Of a stretch of 64,000 nucleotides of DNA, positions 30,970 to 41,672 are shown piece after piece (the first letter of the stretch is position 1; each line of letters starts with the position of its first letter). The translations under genes were made by a program, and so were the position numbers. Source of the DNA: Pseudomonadota bacterium (lineage in GTDB: Bacteria; Pseudomonadota; Gammaproteobacteria; Burkholderiales; Burkholderiaceae_C); contig JAKARB010000012.1 of assembly GCA_021819435.1 (NCBI GenBank), forward strand, positions 62,001-126,000. Reading direction: 5' to 3'. The notes under the pieces are model-generated. The model saw only the letters and a program-made list of their open reading frames with translations. It had not been told where the DNA came from and searched no databases.

Positions 30970-33825
30970 ATGTCCACACAAGGCCGACCCCGCGATCCAG
31001 GCGCGAATGACATGCGCGATGAAGCGGCCATCGCCGTCGATGTGCAAGGCCTCAGTCATCGTCACGGCGACACACGCGCGCTGGAGCAAGTCAGCCTGCG
31101 GCTGCCGGCGGGCCGGACCATCGGCCTGGTCGGCCCCGACGGCGTCGGCAAGTCGACGCTGCTGTCTGTCATTGCGGGAGTGAAGGTGATCCAGCAAGGC
31201 GGTGTGCGGGTGCTCGGTGAAGACCTGTCCGACCAGAAAGCGCGGGCAAGGCTGTCGCCACGCGTGGCTTTCATGCCGCAGGGCCTGGGCCGCAACCTTT
31301 ACCCCACGCTGTCGGTGGCCGAGAACATCGACTTCTTCGCTCGCCTGTTCGGCCAGGGCGCGGCCGAGCGCGAGGCGCGCATCCAGCGCCTGCTCGACGC
31401 CACGGGCCTGACGCCCTTCGCCGATCGGCCCACTGGCAAGTTGTCTGGGGGCATGAAGCAGAAGCTGGGGCTTTGCTGCTCGCTGGTTCATGACCCGGAC
31501 CTGCTCATCCTCGACGAGCCGACCACCGGTGTGGACCCGCTGTCGCGACGGCAATTCTGGGCACTGGTGGAAGCCTTGCGCCAAGAGCGACCGGGCATGA
31601 CCGTGGTGGTGGCCACGGCCTACATGGAAGAAGCCGAGCGCTTCGAACACCTGGTGGCCATGAACGCCGGCCGGGTGTTGGTGTTCGATCGCACCGAGAA
31701 CGTGTTGGCGCGCACGCCCCGGCACACGCTGGAAGCGGCCTACATCGACCTGCTGCCCGAGGCGGATCGAGGCAGCACCGAGCCATGGGGCATTTCGCCT
31801 CGCCCGGCCGTGGACGGCCCGCCCGCCATCGAAGCTGAGCGACTGACGCGCCGCTTCGGCGACTTCGTGGCCGTGGACCAGGTGAGTTTTCGCATCGAGC
31901 GGGGCGAGATCTTCGGCTTCCTCGGCTCGAACGGCTGCGGCAAGACCACGACCATGAAGATGCTCACCGGCTTGCTGGACATCAGCTCTGGTTCTGCCCG
32001 CTTGCTGGGCGCGCCCATCGACCCGCGCAACATCGAGACGCGCATGAAGGTGGGCTACATGTCCCAGGCCTTCTCGCTGTATGACGAGCTGAGCGTGCGG
32101 CAGAACCTGGCGCTGCATGCTCGGCTCTACCGCATGGAAGGCGAGCGTGCCGAGCACGCCATCGACGATGCGCTGCGGCGCTTTGACTTGAGCGAGCACG
32201 CCGAGGCCAGGCCGAGCGAACTCTCGCTGGGCATCCGCCAGCGCCTGCAACTCGGCGCGGCCTGCTTGCACCACCCCGAGGTGCTGATCCTCGACGAGCC
32301 GACCTCCGGCGTGGACCCGGCTGCGCGCGACCTGTTCTGGCGCCAGCTCGCGCGGCTCTCGCGCGAGGAGCGGGTCACCATCTTCGTGTCGACCCATTTC
32401 ATGAACGAGGCGGAGCGCTGCGACCGCATCTCGCTGATGCACCGTGGCCGGGTGCTGGCCGTGGGCTCGCCCGACGAATTGCGGCGCGCGCAAGGTGCGG
32501 CATCGCTCGAAGATGCCTTCGTGGCGCACCTGCTGGCGGCCGACGAAACGGTGCGAGCGGCGCAGGTCGCGTCGACGGCCCGCACCGCTGCCCCATCGAC
32601 ATCGGCCAGCGCCGCCAAGAACCCGTCAGCCAACGCTTCGTCTGCTTCAGTACCTGGTTCGGCGCAATCGACGAACGAGCGCTCCTTGCTCGACTGGTGG
32701 GCGCGCGCATGGGCCTTCGCGCGCCGCGAGGCCATGGAACTCAGGCGCGACCCGATCCGCCTGACATTCGCTTTGCTGGGCCCGATCATCCTGCTGGTGA
32801 CGGCGGCGTGGAGCATCTCCTTCGACATCCAGCAGGCCCGCTTCACCGTGCTCGATCGAGACCAGACCCACGACAGCCGGCAGTTGATCGAGCACTTCGA
32901 AGGCTCGCGGTACTTTCAGCGCCATCCCGTTTCGGGCGCCGTGCGGACGCTGGAAGAAGGCGATGCCTTGTTGCGCGCCCACGAGGTCGTGATGGTGCTG
33001 GAGATCCCGCCAGGCTTCGGGCGCGACCTCGTGGGCGGACGACAGCCCAATGTGGCGCTCTACATCGATGGCGCGCAGACCTTCACCGCCGAGAACGTGC
33101 GCGGCTACGCCAAGGGCATCCTGCTGGATCACGCGATGCGCTTCGCACGCGAGACACCATGCCTGCAAGCGCCCGTGCTGCCTGCCCGGCTGGAGCCGCG
33201 CTTCTCTTACAACCAGTCCTTTCGCAGCATCTACGCCTCCACGCCCGGCCTGTTGATGCTGTGCCTGATCATCATCCCGGCCATGCTGACCGCGCTCGGG
33301 GTTGTGCGCGAAAAGGAGATGGGCTCCATCCTCAACCTCTACGCCTCGCCGGCGAGCGTCGGTCAGTTCCTGCTCGGCAAGCAGTTGCCCTACATCGGCC
33401 TGGCCATGCTGAGCCACCTCAGCCTGGTGTTCCTGAGCATCGTGCTGCTGCAGGTGCCGCTCAAGGGCGATTTTTTCGCGCTGACCCTGGGCGCGCTGTG
33501 CTTCGTGTTCGCCACCACGGCGCTGGGTTTGCTGATCTCTGCGTTCCTGCGGTCGCAGGTGGCGGCCACCTTCGCCACGGCCATCGTGTGCATGATCCCG
33601 TCGATCAACTTCTCGGGCCTGCTCTACCCCGTGTCGACGCTCACGGGCGCGGCGCTGTGGGTGGGCAAGGGCTTCCCGGCGTCCTGGTTTCAGCTCATCA
33701 GCCTGGGCAGCTTCACCAAGGGGCTGGGCTTCGGCAGCTTCGGGCCGATGTACGCGGCGCTGCTGGCCTTTGGCTTGGCTTACCTGGCGCTGGCGCGACT
33801 GGCGGTGCGCAAGCAAGAGGCCTGA
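30970..33825 (+). CDS. rbbA: RbbA-like double ABC ATPase fused to ABC-2 permease
   Basis: The 951-residue protein has two ATPase domains followed by a membrane domain. Domain 1: Walker A GPDGVGKSTLL, signature LSGGMKQKLGL, Walker B LLILDEPTTGVDPLSRRQF. Domain 2: GSNGCGKTTTMKML, LSLGIRQRLQLG, VLILDEPTSGVDPAARDLFW. A low-complexity Ala/Ser linker (residues about 525-565) leads to an ABC-2 permease with six helices and a large extracytoplasmic loop. RbbA was first described as ribosome-associated ATPase, yet the family with HlyD and ABC-2 neighbours is more simply an exporter. ATG at 31012 is an alternative start. Three bases separate it from the next gene. Confidence 0.93.
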   Translation: MSTQGRPRDPGANDMRDEAAIAVDVQGLSHRHGDTRALEQVSLRLPAGRTIGLVGPDGVGKSTLLSVIAGVKVIQQGGVRVLGEDLSDQKARARLSPRVAFMPQGLGRNLYPTLSVAENIDFFARLFGQGAAEREARIQRLLDATGLTPFADRPTGKLSGGMKQKLGLCCSLVHDPDLLILDEPTTGVDPLSRRQFWALVEALRQERPGMTVVVATAYMEEAERFEHLVAMNAGRVLVFDRTENVLARTPRHTLEAAYIDLLPEADRGSTEPWGISPRPAVDGPPAIEAERLTRRFGDFVAVDQVSFRIERGEIFGFLGSNGCGKTTTMKMLTGLLDISSGSARLLGAPIDPRNIETRMKVGYMSQAFSLYDELSVRQNLALHARLYRMEGERAEHAIDDALRRFDLSEHAEARPSELSLGIRQRLQLGAACLHHPEVLILDEPTSGVDPAARDLFWRQLARLSREERVTIFVSTHFMNEAERCDRISLMHRGRVLAVGSPDELRRAQGAASLEDAFVAHLLAADETVRAAQVASTARTAAPSTSASAAKNPSANASSASVPGSAQSTNERSLLDWWARAWAFARREAMELRRDPIRLTFALLGPIILLVTAAWSISFDIQQARFTVLDRDQTHDSRQLIEHFEGSRYFQRHPVSGAVRTLEEGDALLRAHEVVMVLEIPPGFGRDLVGGRQPNVALYIDGAQTFTAENVRGYAKGILLDHAMRFARETPCLQAPVLPARLEPRFSYNQSFRSIYASTPGLLMLCLIIIPAMLTALGVVREKEMGSILNLYASPASVGQFLLGKQLPYIGLAMLSHLSLVFLSIVLLQVPLKGDFFALTLGALCFVFATTALGLLISAFLRSQVAATFATAIVCMIPSINFSGLLYPVSTLTGAALWVGKGFPASWFQLISLGSFTKGLGFGSFGPMYAALLAFGLAYLALARLAVRKQEA

Positions 33826-33828
33826 GCC

Positions 33829-34968
33829 ATGTTCCAGCACACCCGCCAATGGCTGCTCAACGTCGCGCGGCTGTCTTTCAAGGAGCTGCGCAGCCTGCTG
33901 GGCGACGTGCCGCTGGTCGCGCTCATCCTGTTTGCTTTCACCATCTCTGTGTACACCACGGCCAAAGGCGTGAAGGCCGAGGTCTCGCACGCCTCCGTGG
34001 GCTGGATCGATGCCGATCAGTCGGCGTTGTCGATGCGGCTGCGCGACGCCATCCAGGCGCCCTACTTTCAACCGCCGCGCGACATCACCGCGCAGCAGGC
34101 CGCGGCGGCCCTGGACCGTGGCGATGTCATCTTCGTCATCGACGTGCCGCCGCATTTCGAGGCCGACGTGCTGGCGGGCCGCTCACCCGCCGTGCAGGTC
34201 ACGGTCGACGCCACGGCGATGACGCAAGCAGGCCTGGGCGTGGCCTACCTCAATGAGATCTTCCTGCAAGAGGTGCTGGGCTTCTTCCACCAACAGGGCA
34301 TCGACAGCCTGTTGCCCGCCAAGCCCGTCATCCACCTGGCGTTCAACCCCAACAACCAGTCGCACTGGTTCACCTCGGTGATGCTCATCATCACCAACAT
34401 CACGGTGCTCGCCATCATCCTGGTGGGCGCGGCGGTGATCCGCGAGCGTGAGCACGGCACCATCGAGCACCTGCTGGTGATGCCGGTGCGTCCGTCTGAA
34501 ATCGCGCTGGCCAAGATCCTCGCCAATGGCGGGGTGATCCTGCTGGCGGTGTGGCTGTCGCTCATGCTCGTGGTGCGGGGCTGGCTGGAGGTGCCCCTGT
34601 TGGGCTCGGTCACGCTGTTCCTGCTGGGCTCGGCGGCCTATTTGTTCGCAGTCACCTCTCTGGGCATCCTGCTTGCCACGGTGACGTCTTCGATGCCTCA
34701 GTTCGGCCTGCTGGCCGCGCCGGTCTACGTGGTGCTGTACCTGCTTTCGGGCGCGGCCACGCCGGTGGAGAGCATGCCCGAGCTGATGCAGCAGGTGGTG
34801 CAGGTCTCGCCCACCACGCAGTTCGTCAAGCTGACCCACGCCGTGCTGTACCGCGGCGCCGGACTCGACATCGTCTGGCCGCAATTGCTCGCCGTCTCGG
34901 TGGCGGGTGCGGTCTTCCTCTTCATCGCGTTGTCGCGATTCCGTTCGATGCTGGCGCGGCAAGGCTGA
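33829..34968 (+). CDS. ABC-2 type permease (YhhJ-like)
   Basis: The 379-residue protein has an N-terminal helix (LGDVPLVALILFAFTISVYT), a periplasmic domain (QQAAAALDRGDVIFVIDVPP), and five helices toward the C-terminus (SVMLIITNITVLAIILVGAA, ILLAVWLSLMLVVRGW, VTLFLLGSAAYLFAVTSLGI, LAAPVYVVLYLLSGAATPVE). The REREHGTIEHLLVMPVRPSE motif is characteristic of ABC-2 exporter permeases. It should pair with the permease half of the RbbA-like protein. It is translationally adjacent (gaps of 3 and 27 bases). Confidence 0.94.
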   Translation: MFQHTRQWLLNVARLSFKELRSLLGDVPLVALILFAFTISVYTTAKGVKAEVSHASVGWIDADQSALSMRLRDAIQAPYFQPPRDITAQQAAAALDRGDVIFVIDVPPHFEADVLAGRSPAVQVTVDATAMTQAGLGVAYLNEIFLQEVLGFFHQQGIDSLLPAKPVIHLAFNPNNQSHWFTSVMLIITNITVLAIILVGAAVIREREHGTIEHLLVMPVRPSEIALAKILANGGVILLAVWLSLMLVVRGWLEVPLLGSVTLFLLGSAAYLFAVTSLGILLATVTSSMPQFGLLAAPVYVVLYLLSGAATPVESMPELMQQVVQVSPTTQFVKLTHAVLYRGAGLDIVWPQLLAVSVAGAVFLFIALSRFRSMLARQG

Positions 34969-34995
34969 CGCCGGACGACCAATTCGGAGCACACC

Positions 34996-36738
34996 ATGAG
35001 CGAATGCAAACCCAAGGAGATGAGCTGGAGCGACTGGGTCCGCGCCCTCGACCGCCAGGTACACGGCGACATCGGTCAGTTGATGAGCGGCATCTCGCCC
35101 ATTCAGACCACGTTGATCTACCTCGACTGGCTCTCGCACCTGCTGATTTCGCCGGGCAAGCAGCTCGACCTCGTCAAACAAGCGGCGGATGACCTGGGTG
35201 CCGCCCTCACCAGCCCGGCGAATCCGCACCTGCGCACAGACGCACAAGGGCGTGCCTCAGAGGCGCCCGACCGCCGCTTCGCCAGTGAAGGCTGGCGGCA
35301 ATGGCCTTTCAGCGCCTACGCTCAGGGCTTTCATGTCCTCGAACGCGCCTGGCATCGTGCAACGCACGATGTGCCCGGCCTCAACCATCGCCACCAGGAC
35401 ATCGCCGCGTTCGCCGCCCGCCAGTGGCTGGACGTCTTCAACCCCGCCAACATCCCCTGGATGAACCCCGATGTGGTGGCCACCACCGCGCGCGAAGGGG
35501 GCATGAACCTGATGCGTGGCGCCCTGAATTGGGCAGCCGACCTGCAGCGCATGGTCCGCGAACTTCCCCCTGCGGGCACGGAAGCATTCAAGCCGGGTGA
35601 GAACGTGGCCGTCACGCCGGGCCGCGTCGTGTTCCGCAACGACCTCATCGAGCTGATCCAGTACAGCCCCACGACCCCGACCGTGCACCCCGAACCCGTG
35701 CTCATCGTGCCGGCCTGGATCATGAAGTACTACATCCTCGACCTGATGCCGCACAACTCGCTGGTCAAGCACCTGGTCGACCAAGGGCACACGGTGTTCA
35801 TGATCTCTTGGAAGAACCCCACCGAAAGCGACCGTTGCAAGGGCCTCGACGACTACCGGCAACACGGCGTGATGGCTGCGCTCGACACCATCGGCCGCAT
35901 CGTGCCTGGCCAGAAGGTGCACACCACCGGCTACTGCCTGGGCGGCACGCTGCTGATGATCGCCGCCGCCACCATGGGCCGCGAGAAGGACGACCGCCTG
36001 GCGACGATGACCCTGTTCGCAGCGCAGGGCGACTTCACCGAGGCAGGCGAGCTGCTCATGTTCATCAACGAGAGCGAGGTCGAGCTCATCGAATCGATGA
36101 TGGCGCAGCAGGGCTACCTCAAAGGTTCACAGATGGCGGGCACCTTCCAACTGCTGCATGCCGATGACTTGATCTGGTCGCGCGCGCTGAAGAACTACAT
36201 GCTGGGTCAGCGCGATCAGCCCAACGACCTGATGGCCTGGAACGCCGACACCACGCGCATGCCCTACCGCATGCATTCCGAGTACCTGCACAAGCTCTTT
36301 CTCGACAACGAGCTCTCGCGCGGCCGCTATGAAGTCGACGGTCGACCCATCTGGTTCACCGACATCCACATGCCTTGTTTCGCCGTGGGCACCGTGACCG
36401 ACCACGTCGCGCCCTGGCGATCGGTCTACAAGCTGCACCTGCTGCCACTGGACATCACCTTCGTGCTCACCAGCGGCGGCCACAACGCCGGCATCGTCAG
36501 CGAGCCCGGCCACAAGGGGCGGCACTTCCAGGTGCACCACCGCCCACCCACCGAGGCCTACGTCTCGCCCGAGCGCTGGCAGGCCGAGGTGCCGCACACC
36601 GAAGGCTCCTGGTGGCCCACCTGGCAAGCATGGCTGGCCTCGCACTCGGGTGCGCGCCAGGCGCCGCCGCCCATGGGCGTGCCTGGGCGCAAACAAAAGC
36701 TGCCCGACGCCCCTGGCCATTACGTCAAACAAGCCTGA
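34996..36738 (+). CDS. phaC: Poly(3-hydroxyalkanoate) synthase (PhaC-like)
   Basis: The 580-residue enzyme has the PhaC N-terminal domain (NPANIPWMNPDVVATTAREG, MNLMRGALNWAADLQRM) and the alpha/beta-hydrolase core. The catalytic triad reads Cys314 in the lipase-like box TGYCLGGTLL, Asp469 in TVTDHVAPW and His496 in SGGHNAGIV; VPAWIMKYYILDLMPHNSLV and HTVFMISWKNPTESDR are family hallmarks. It polymerises hydroxyacyl-CoA to PHA granules. Rather than sitting with phaA/phaB, it is embedded in an exporter operon, 27 bases after the permease, and is followed by a MaoC-phosphotransacylase fusion. Confidence 0.95.
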   Translation: MSECKPKEMSWSDWVRALDRQVHGDIGQLMSGISPIQTTLIYLDWLSHLLISPGKQLDLVKQAADDLGAALTSPANPHLRTDAQGRASEAPDRRFASEGWRQWPFSAYAQGFHVLERAWHRATHDVPGLNHRHQDIAAFAARQWLDVFNPANIPWMNPDVVATTAREGGMNLMRGALNWAADLQRMVRELPPAGTEAFKPGENVAVTPGRVVFRNDLIELIQYSPTTPTVHPEPVLIVPAWIMKYYILDLMPHNSLVKHLVDQGHTVFMISWKNPTESDRCKGLDDYRQHGVMAALDTIGRIVPGQKVHTTGYCLGGTLLMIAAATMGREKDDRLATMTLFAAQGDFTEAGELLMFINESEVELIESMMAQQGYLKGSQMAGTFQLLHADDLIWSRALKNYMLGQRDQPNDLMAWNADTTRMPYRMHSEYLHKLFLDNELSRGRYEVDGRPIWFTDIHMPCFAVGTVTDHVAPWRSVYKLHLLPLDITFVLTSGGHNAGIVSEPGHKGRHFQVHHRPPTEAYVSPERWQAEVPHTEGSWWPTWQAWLASHSGARQAPPPMGVPGRKQKLPDAPGHYVKQA

Positions 36739-36772
36739 CACCCGCACAGGCGAAAACACCGCAGGCCTGACC

Positions 36773-38224
36773 ATGCCCTCGTCCGACACACCCCGGCTGC
36801 TCGAAAACCGCTGCTACGACGAACTCGCCATCGGCGAATCGGCCAGCCTCACGCGCACGCTCACGCAACAAGACATCGAGCTCTTCGCCATCCTCAGCGG
36901 CGACGTCAACCCCGCCCACCTCGACGAGGCCTACGCCCGCGAAACGCCCTTTCACCACGTCATCGCGCATGGCATGTGGGGCGGCACCTTGATCTCGTCG
37001 GTGCTGGGCACGCGCCTGCCCGGCCCAGGCACCATCTACGTCAAACAATCGCTGGCCTTCTTGCGGCCGGTGGGCCTGGGGGATGTCATCACCGTCACGG
37101 TGACGGTGAAGGACAAGCTTGAGAAGAACCACGTCATCCTCGATTGCGTCTGCACCAACCAATCAGGCAAACCGGTCATCACCGGTGAAGCCGATGTCAT
37201 CGCCCCCAGCGAGAAGGTGCGCCGACCCGCCACCCCTCTGCCCGAGCTGCAACTTCGCCACCACGAACGCTTCGCGCGCCTGATGGATCGGGTGCGGGGC
37301 CTGCCTGCTGCCCGATGCGTGGTCACTCACCCGCTGGATGCCGAGGTCTTGCGAGCTGCCATGGCCGCCCAGCAAGCCGGCCTGATCGAGCCCCTGCTGC
37401 TGGGCCCGCGCGCCGACATCGAAGCCCTGGCGCAAACGCACGGCATCGACCTGTCTCCCGCTCGCTGGCACGACAACGCCAGCGCCCCTGGCCACGCCGC
37501 CACCTTTCGAGAGGCCCTGAGCCTGATCGAGCGTGGCGAGGCCGAGGTGCTCATGCCCGGCGGTTTGCCCACGCTCTCGCTGTTGCGAAACCTGATGCGG
37601 GCCCTGCTCAACGCCGCGCCGCGTGACCTGACGGCGCGTGAGGGGCATGAGGCATGGATCAGCCACGCCTTCATCGCCGACGTGCCAGGCCGCAACGAGC
37701 CCCTGCTCATCACCGACGCCGCCCTCAACATCCAGCCATCGCTCCAAGCCAAGCGCGACATCGCCCAGAACGCCATCGACCTGGCCCTGAAAATGGGCCT
37801 GAGCCCGCGCGTGGCCGTGCTTTCAGCCGCCAACGCCGCAAACAGCCACCTCATCTCATCGGTCGATGCCTTGGCCCTGCGCCAGATGGCCGAACAAGGG
37901 CAGATCACCGGTGGCATCGTCGACGGCCCCCTGCCCTTCGATGCGGCCATCAGCCCGGAAGCAGCGCGCGTGCGGCATGCCGACTCGCCCGTGGCCGGCC
38001 AGGCCAACGTGCTGCTCGTGCCCAACCTCGAAACCGGCGACATGCTGGTCAAGCAATTCGTTCACCTGGCGCATGCCGACGTGGCCGGCATCGTGCTCGG
38101 AGCTGGCGTACCGGTGATCATCCAAAGCACCACCGACACACCGCGCACGCGCCTGGCCTCGGTCGCGCTCGCGCTGCTGCAGGCGCGCACCGCCAGCTTG
38201 CAAACAAGCAGAACCCGGACCTGA
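36773..38224 (+). CDS. Bifunctional MaoC-like enoyl-CoA hydratase / phosphate acyltransferase
   Basis: ATG 36773 (MPSSDTPRLLENRCYDELAI) is chosen as start; an earlier ATG at 36650 lies inside phaC in another frame. The first 150 residues are a MaoC hot-dog hydratase (FAILSGDVNPAHLDEAYARE, HVIAHGMWGGTLISSVLGTR, with the Asp/His catalytic pair). Residues about 170-475 form a Pta/Ptb-type phosphotransacylase (ARCVVTHPLDAEVLRAAMAA, FIADVPGRNEPLLITDAALN, LIS SVDALALRQMAEQGQ, FDAAISPEAARVRHADSPVA). The pairing links (R)-3-hydroxyacyl-CoA supply with acyl-phosphate metabolism. Its role next to phaC may be substrate provision. Confidence 0.93.
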   Translation: MPSSDTPRLLENRCYDELAIGESASLTRTLTQQDIELFAILSGDVNPAHLDEAYARETPFHHVIAHGMWGGTLISSVLGTRLPGPGTIYVKQSLAFLRPVGLGDVITVTVTVKDKLEKNHVILDCVCTNQSGKPVITGEADVIAPSEKVRRPATPLPELQLRHHERFARLMDRVRGLPAARCVVTHPLDAEVLRAAMAAQQAGLIEPLLLGPRADIEALAQTHGIDLSPARWHDNASAPGHAATFREALSLIERGEAEVLMPGGLPTLSLLRNLMRALLNAAPRDLTAREGHEAWISHAFIADVPGRNEPLLITDAALNIQPSLQAKRDIAQNAIDLALKMGLSPRVAVLSAANAANSHLISSVDALALRQMAEQGQITGGIVDGPLPFDAAISPEAARVRHADSPVAGQANVLLVPNLETGDMLVKQFVHLAHADVAGIVLGAGVPVIIQSTTDTPRTRLASVALALLQARTASLQTSRTRT

Positions 38225-38227
38225 GAC

Positions 38228-39787
38228 ATGCCAAGCCTGCGTCCTCCACGCCAAACCAAGCTTCACACCGACGGGGCACCCAACCAAGGCCTCCTCCCGG
38301 CCAGGCGGATCATGGCCAGCGCTGCGCTGCTGCTCTTGGCGCTCACCGCATGCACCACGGTGCAGGTCGATGTGCCCGCACACCAAACCAACACCCCAGG
38401 CCACTTCACGGAGATCAGCCCGGCCCATGCCAACGAAACCGGTCCAACAGACCTCGCCCGCTGGTGGCGAGCCGTCCCAGACCCCACGCTGCAAGCCCTG
38501 ATCGAAAAAGGCCTGGCGGCCAATGCCGACGTGCGCATCGCCGCCGCCCACGTGCGCGAAGCCCGGGCCGTGGTGACCCAAGCTGAATCGGCCCTCTACC
38601 CCACCCTGGCCGCGCTGGGCCATGCCGGCCGCACCCAGCAAAACGAAGCAGGTGTGCAAACGCCCACCCAAGTGCAAGCCCCATCGTCCATCCCTGGCTT
38701 GCCCGCCATCAACCTGCCAACGGTCGACGCCCCCAGGCTGCCCATCAGCACCTACAGCGGATACGGCTTCGCGGCCACGTGGGAGGTCGACATCTTCGGC
38801 GCCCGGCGCAGCGATGCGCAAGCCGCTCGCAGCGCCGCCCTCGCCAGCGAAGAACGCTTGCATGGCGCCCAGTTGATGGTCGCGGGCGACATCGCTGCCA
38901 ACTACATCGAGGCCCGCAGCCTGGAGCGCCGCATCGGCGTGCTCCAGCGCACCATCTCAGCCGCCGAGCTGCTGCAACGCTATGCCCAAGGCCGCTTCGA
39001 TGCCGGGCAAGCCAACCGCTACGACGTGGATCGCGTGAACGCGCAAGTGCAGAGCTTGCGGGCTGGCACCGCCCCGTTGCAGACCCTGCTGCAATCGCGC
39101 CTGCGCCGTCTGGCGGTGCTGACCGGGCAAACGCCCGACCAACTGCCACAACTGCCCGCGCCCAGCGCCGAAGCACCTGCGGACGGCAGCGCCATCCCCA
39201 CGGCGTTGCCCGCCTTGCTGCCCTCCGACGTGCTCGAGCGGCGCCCCGACGTGCGCGGCGCCGCCCAGGTGGTGCGCGCCCGTGCCGCCCAGCTGGGCAG
39301 CGCCAAGGCCGATCTGCTGCCTCGGTTCTACCTGGGCTTCCTGGCCAACGATGGGCGCATCGAAATCGGCGACGTGGGCGCATCCGGCCGCTTCACCTCC
39401 TGGGGCGTCGGCCTCTACCTGCCCATCTTCGAAGCGGGCCGCATCCGCGCACGCATCCGCGCCAGCGACGCCCAGCTCGAAGCCGCCGTCGCCCAACACG
39501 AGCAGACCGTGCTCACCGCCCTCGAAGACGTCGAGAACGCTTATGGCACCCGCCGGGCCCTGGACCAGCGCTCCGACCAACTGCGCGCAGCATGGACAAC
39601 CGCCGACACCGGTGCCCGCCATGCCCAGCGCCTCTTCGACGAAGGCAACGGCCTGCTGCAAGGCGCCATCGAAGCCAGGCTCAAGGCCCTGCAACGCGAA
39701 GACGAACTCATCCAGGCCGAGACGGCACGCGCGCTGGTCACCGTGGCCCTCTACAAAGCCGTCGGCGGCGGCTGGCAACAGCCCTGA
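38228..39787 (+). CDS. Outer membrane factor lipoprotein, NodT family
   Basis: The 519-residue protein has a lipoprotein signal (MASAALLLLALTACTTVQVD, lipid Cys about residue 42). The TolC-like repeats follow, each half with RWWRAVPDPTLQALIEKGLA, NADVRIAAAHVREARAVVTQ, and later FEAGRIRARIRASDAQLEAA. An extra Pro/Val-rich loop sits around residues 135-175. OMF lipoproteins form the trimeric exit duct of tripartite pumps. It starts three bases after the MaoC fusion and is the sixth gene of the operon, supplying the missing channel for the HlyD/ABC components at its head. An ATG 28 codons later (MASAALL) is possible. Confidence 0.94.
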   Translation: MPSLRPPRQTKLHTDGAPNQGLLPARRIMASAALLLLALTACTTVQVDVPAHQTNTPGHFTEISPAHANETGPTDLARWWRAVPDPTLQALIEKGLAANADVRIAAAHVREARAVVTQAESALYPTLAALGHAGRTQQNEAGVQTPTQVQAPSSIPGLPAINLPTVDAPRLPISTYSGYGFAATWEVDIFGARRSDAQAARSAALASEERLHGAQLMVAGDIAANYIEARSLERRIGVLQRTISAAELLQRYAQGRFDAGQANRYDVDRVNAQVQSLRAGTAPLQTLLQSRLRRLAVLTGQTPDQLPQLPAPSAEAPADGSAIPTALPALLPSDVLERRPDVRGAAQVVRARAAQLGSAKADLLPRFYLGFLANDGRIEIGDVGASGRFTSWGVGLYLPIFEAGRIRARIRASDAQLEAAVAQHEQTVLTALEDVENAYGTRRALDQRSDQLRAAWTTADTGARHAQRLFDEGNGLLQGAIEARLKALQREDELIQAETARALVTVALYKAVGGGWQQP

Positions 39788-39806
39788 TCCGCCAGCCCAA
39801 AACAAA

Positions 39807-39836
39807 CAGGCCGCGAAGGTTGCCCTTCGCGGCCTG
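39807..39836. terminator. Bidirectional terminator between OMF gene and ilvC
   Basis: CAGGCCGCGAAGG at 39807-39819 pairs with CCTTCGCGGCCTG at 39824-39836, a 13-bp perfect stem with a four-base loop. On the minus strand it is followed by TTTGTTTTGGG, so it serves ilvC best; it can also stop the exporter operon from the plus side. Confidence 0.85.
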
Positions 39837-39860
39837 CCTTGAAGCTCAGATCAATTCAGA

Positions 39861-40997
<1,137 letters not shown>

Positions 40998-41000
40998 TCA

Positions 41001-41492
41001 TCACACGCGCAGGATGCGCTCGCCGCGCCCGATCCCGCTGGTCCCGGTGCGCACGGTTTCGAGGATGGCGGCGCGGTCGATCGCTTCGATGAAAGCGTCG
41101 AGCTTGGCGGCGTCGCCGGTGAGTTCGATGGTGTAGGTCTTGTCGGTGACATCGATGATGCGGCCACGGAAGATGTCGGCCATGCGCTTCATCTCTTCAC
41201 GCTCCTTGCCCACGGCGCGAACCTTGATGAGCATCAGCTCACGTTCGGTGTAGGGGCCTTCGGACAGGTCCACCACCTTGACCACCTCGATGAGGCGGTT
41301 CAAGTGCTTGGTGATCTGCTCGATCACGTCGTCGGAGCCGGTCGTCACGATGGTCATGCGCGACAGCGAGGGGTCTTCGGTGGTGGCCACCGTCAGGCTC
41401 TCGATGTTGTAGCCACGCGCGGAGAACAGTCCCACCACGCGGGACAAGGCGCCGGCTTCGTTTTCGAGCAGCAGGGCAATGATGTGTTTCAT
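41001..41492 (-). CDS. ilvN: Acetolactate synthase small regulatory subunit
   Basis: The 163-residue protein has the ACT domain HIIALLLENEAGALSRVVGL with FSARGYNIESLTVATTEDPS and a second domain (VRAVGKEREEMKRMADIFRG). It mediates valine feedback inhibition and full activity of the large subunit. Length and pattern match IlvH/IlvN of proteobacteria. It is 180 bases downstream of the catalytic subunit gene, an unusually wide spacing with no ORF in between that I can support. Confidence 0.97.
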   Translation of the reverse strand: MKHIIALLLENEAGALSRVVGLFSARGYNIESLTVATTEDPSLSRMTIVTTGSDDVIEQITKHLNRLIEVVKVVDLSEGPYTERELMLIKVRAVGKEREEMKRMADIFRGRIIDVTDKTYTIELTGDAAKLDAFIEAIDRAAILETVRTGTSGIGRGERILRV

Positions 41493-41672
41493 GTTGATCG
41501 TCCTGGCGAGGCTCTTGGGTCATCGGGGCGGTAACCCCGGCGCTGTGGCCTCGCGGTTCGATGAGATTCGTTTGTGTTGGTCAGCCCAGCCGCTGCGGTT
41601 CGCCACCCGAAGCGGGCGCCGGCAAGCGCCCGTCCGTGGCGACCTGGGTCGGCCAGGCCACTGTTCAATGCA

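Noticed and set aside
30847-32529. 560-codon minus-strand ORF
   Set aside because: Antisense to the RbbA-like gene, whose ATPase motifs are unmistakable; no domain in the reverse product.
32647-34155. 502-codon minus-strand ORF across rbbA and yhhJ
   Set aside because: Spans two genuine genes on the other strand and has only Gln/Arg/His-rich shadow composition.
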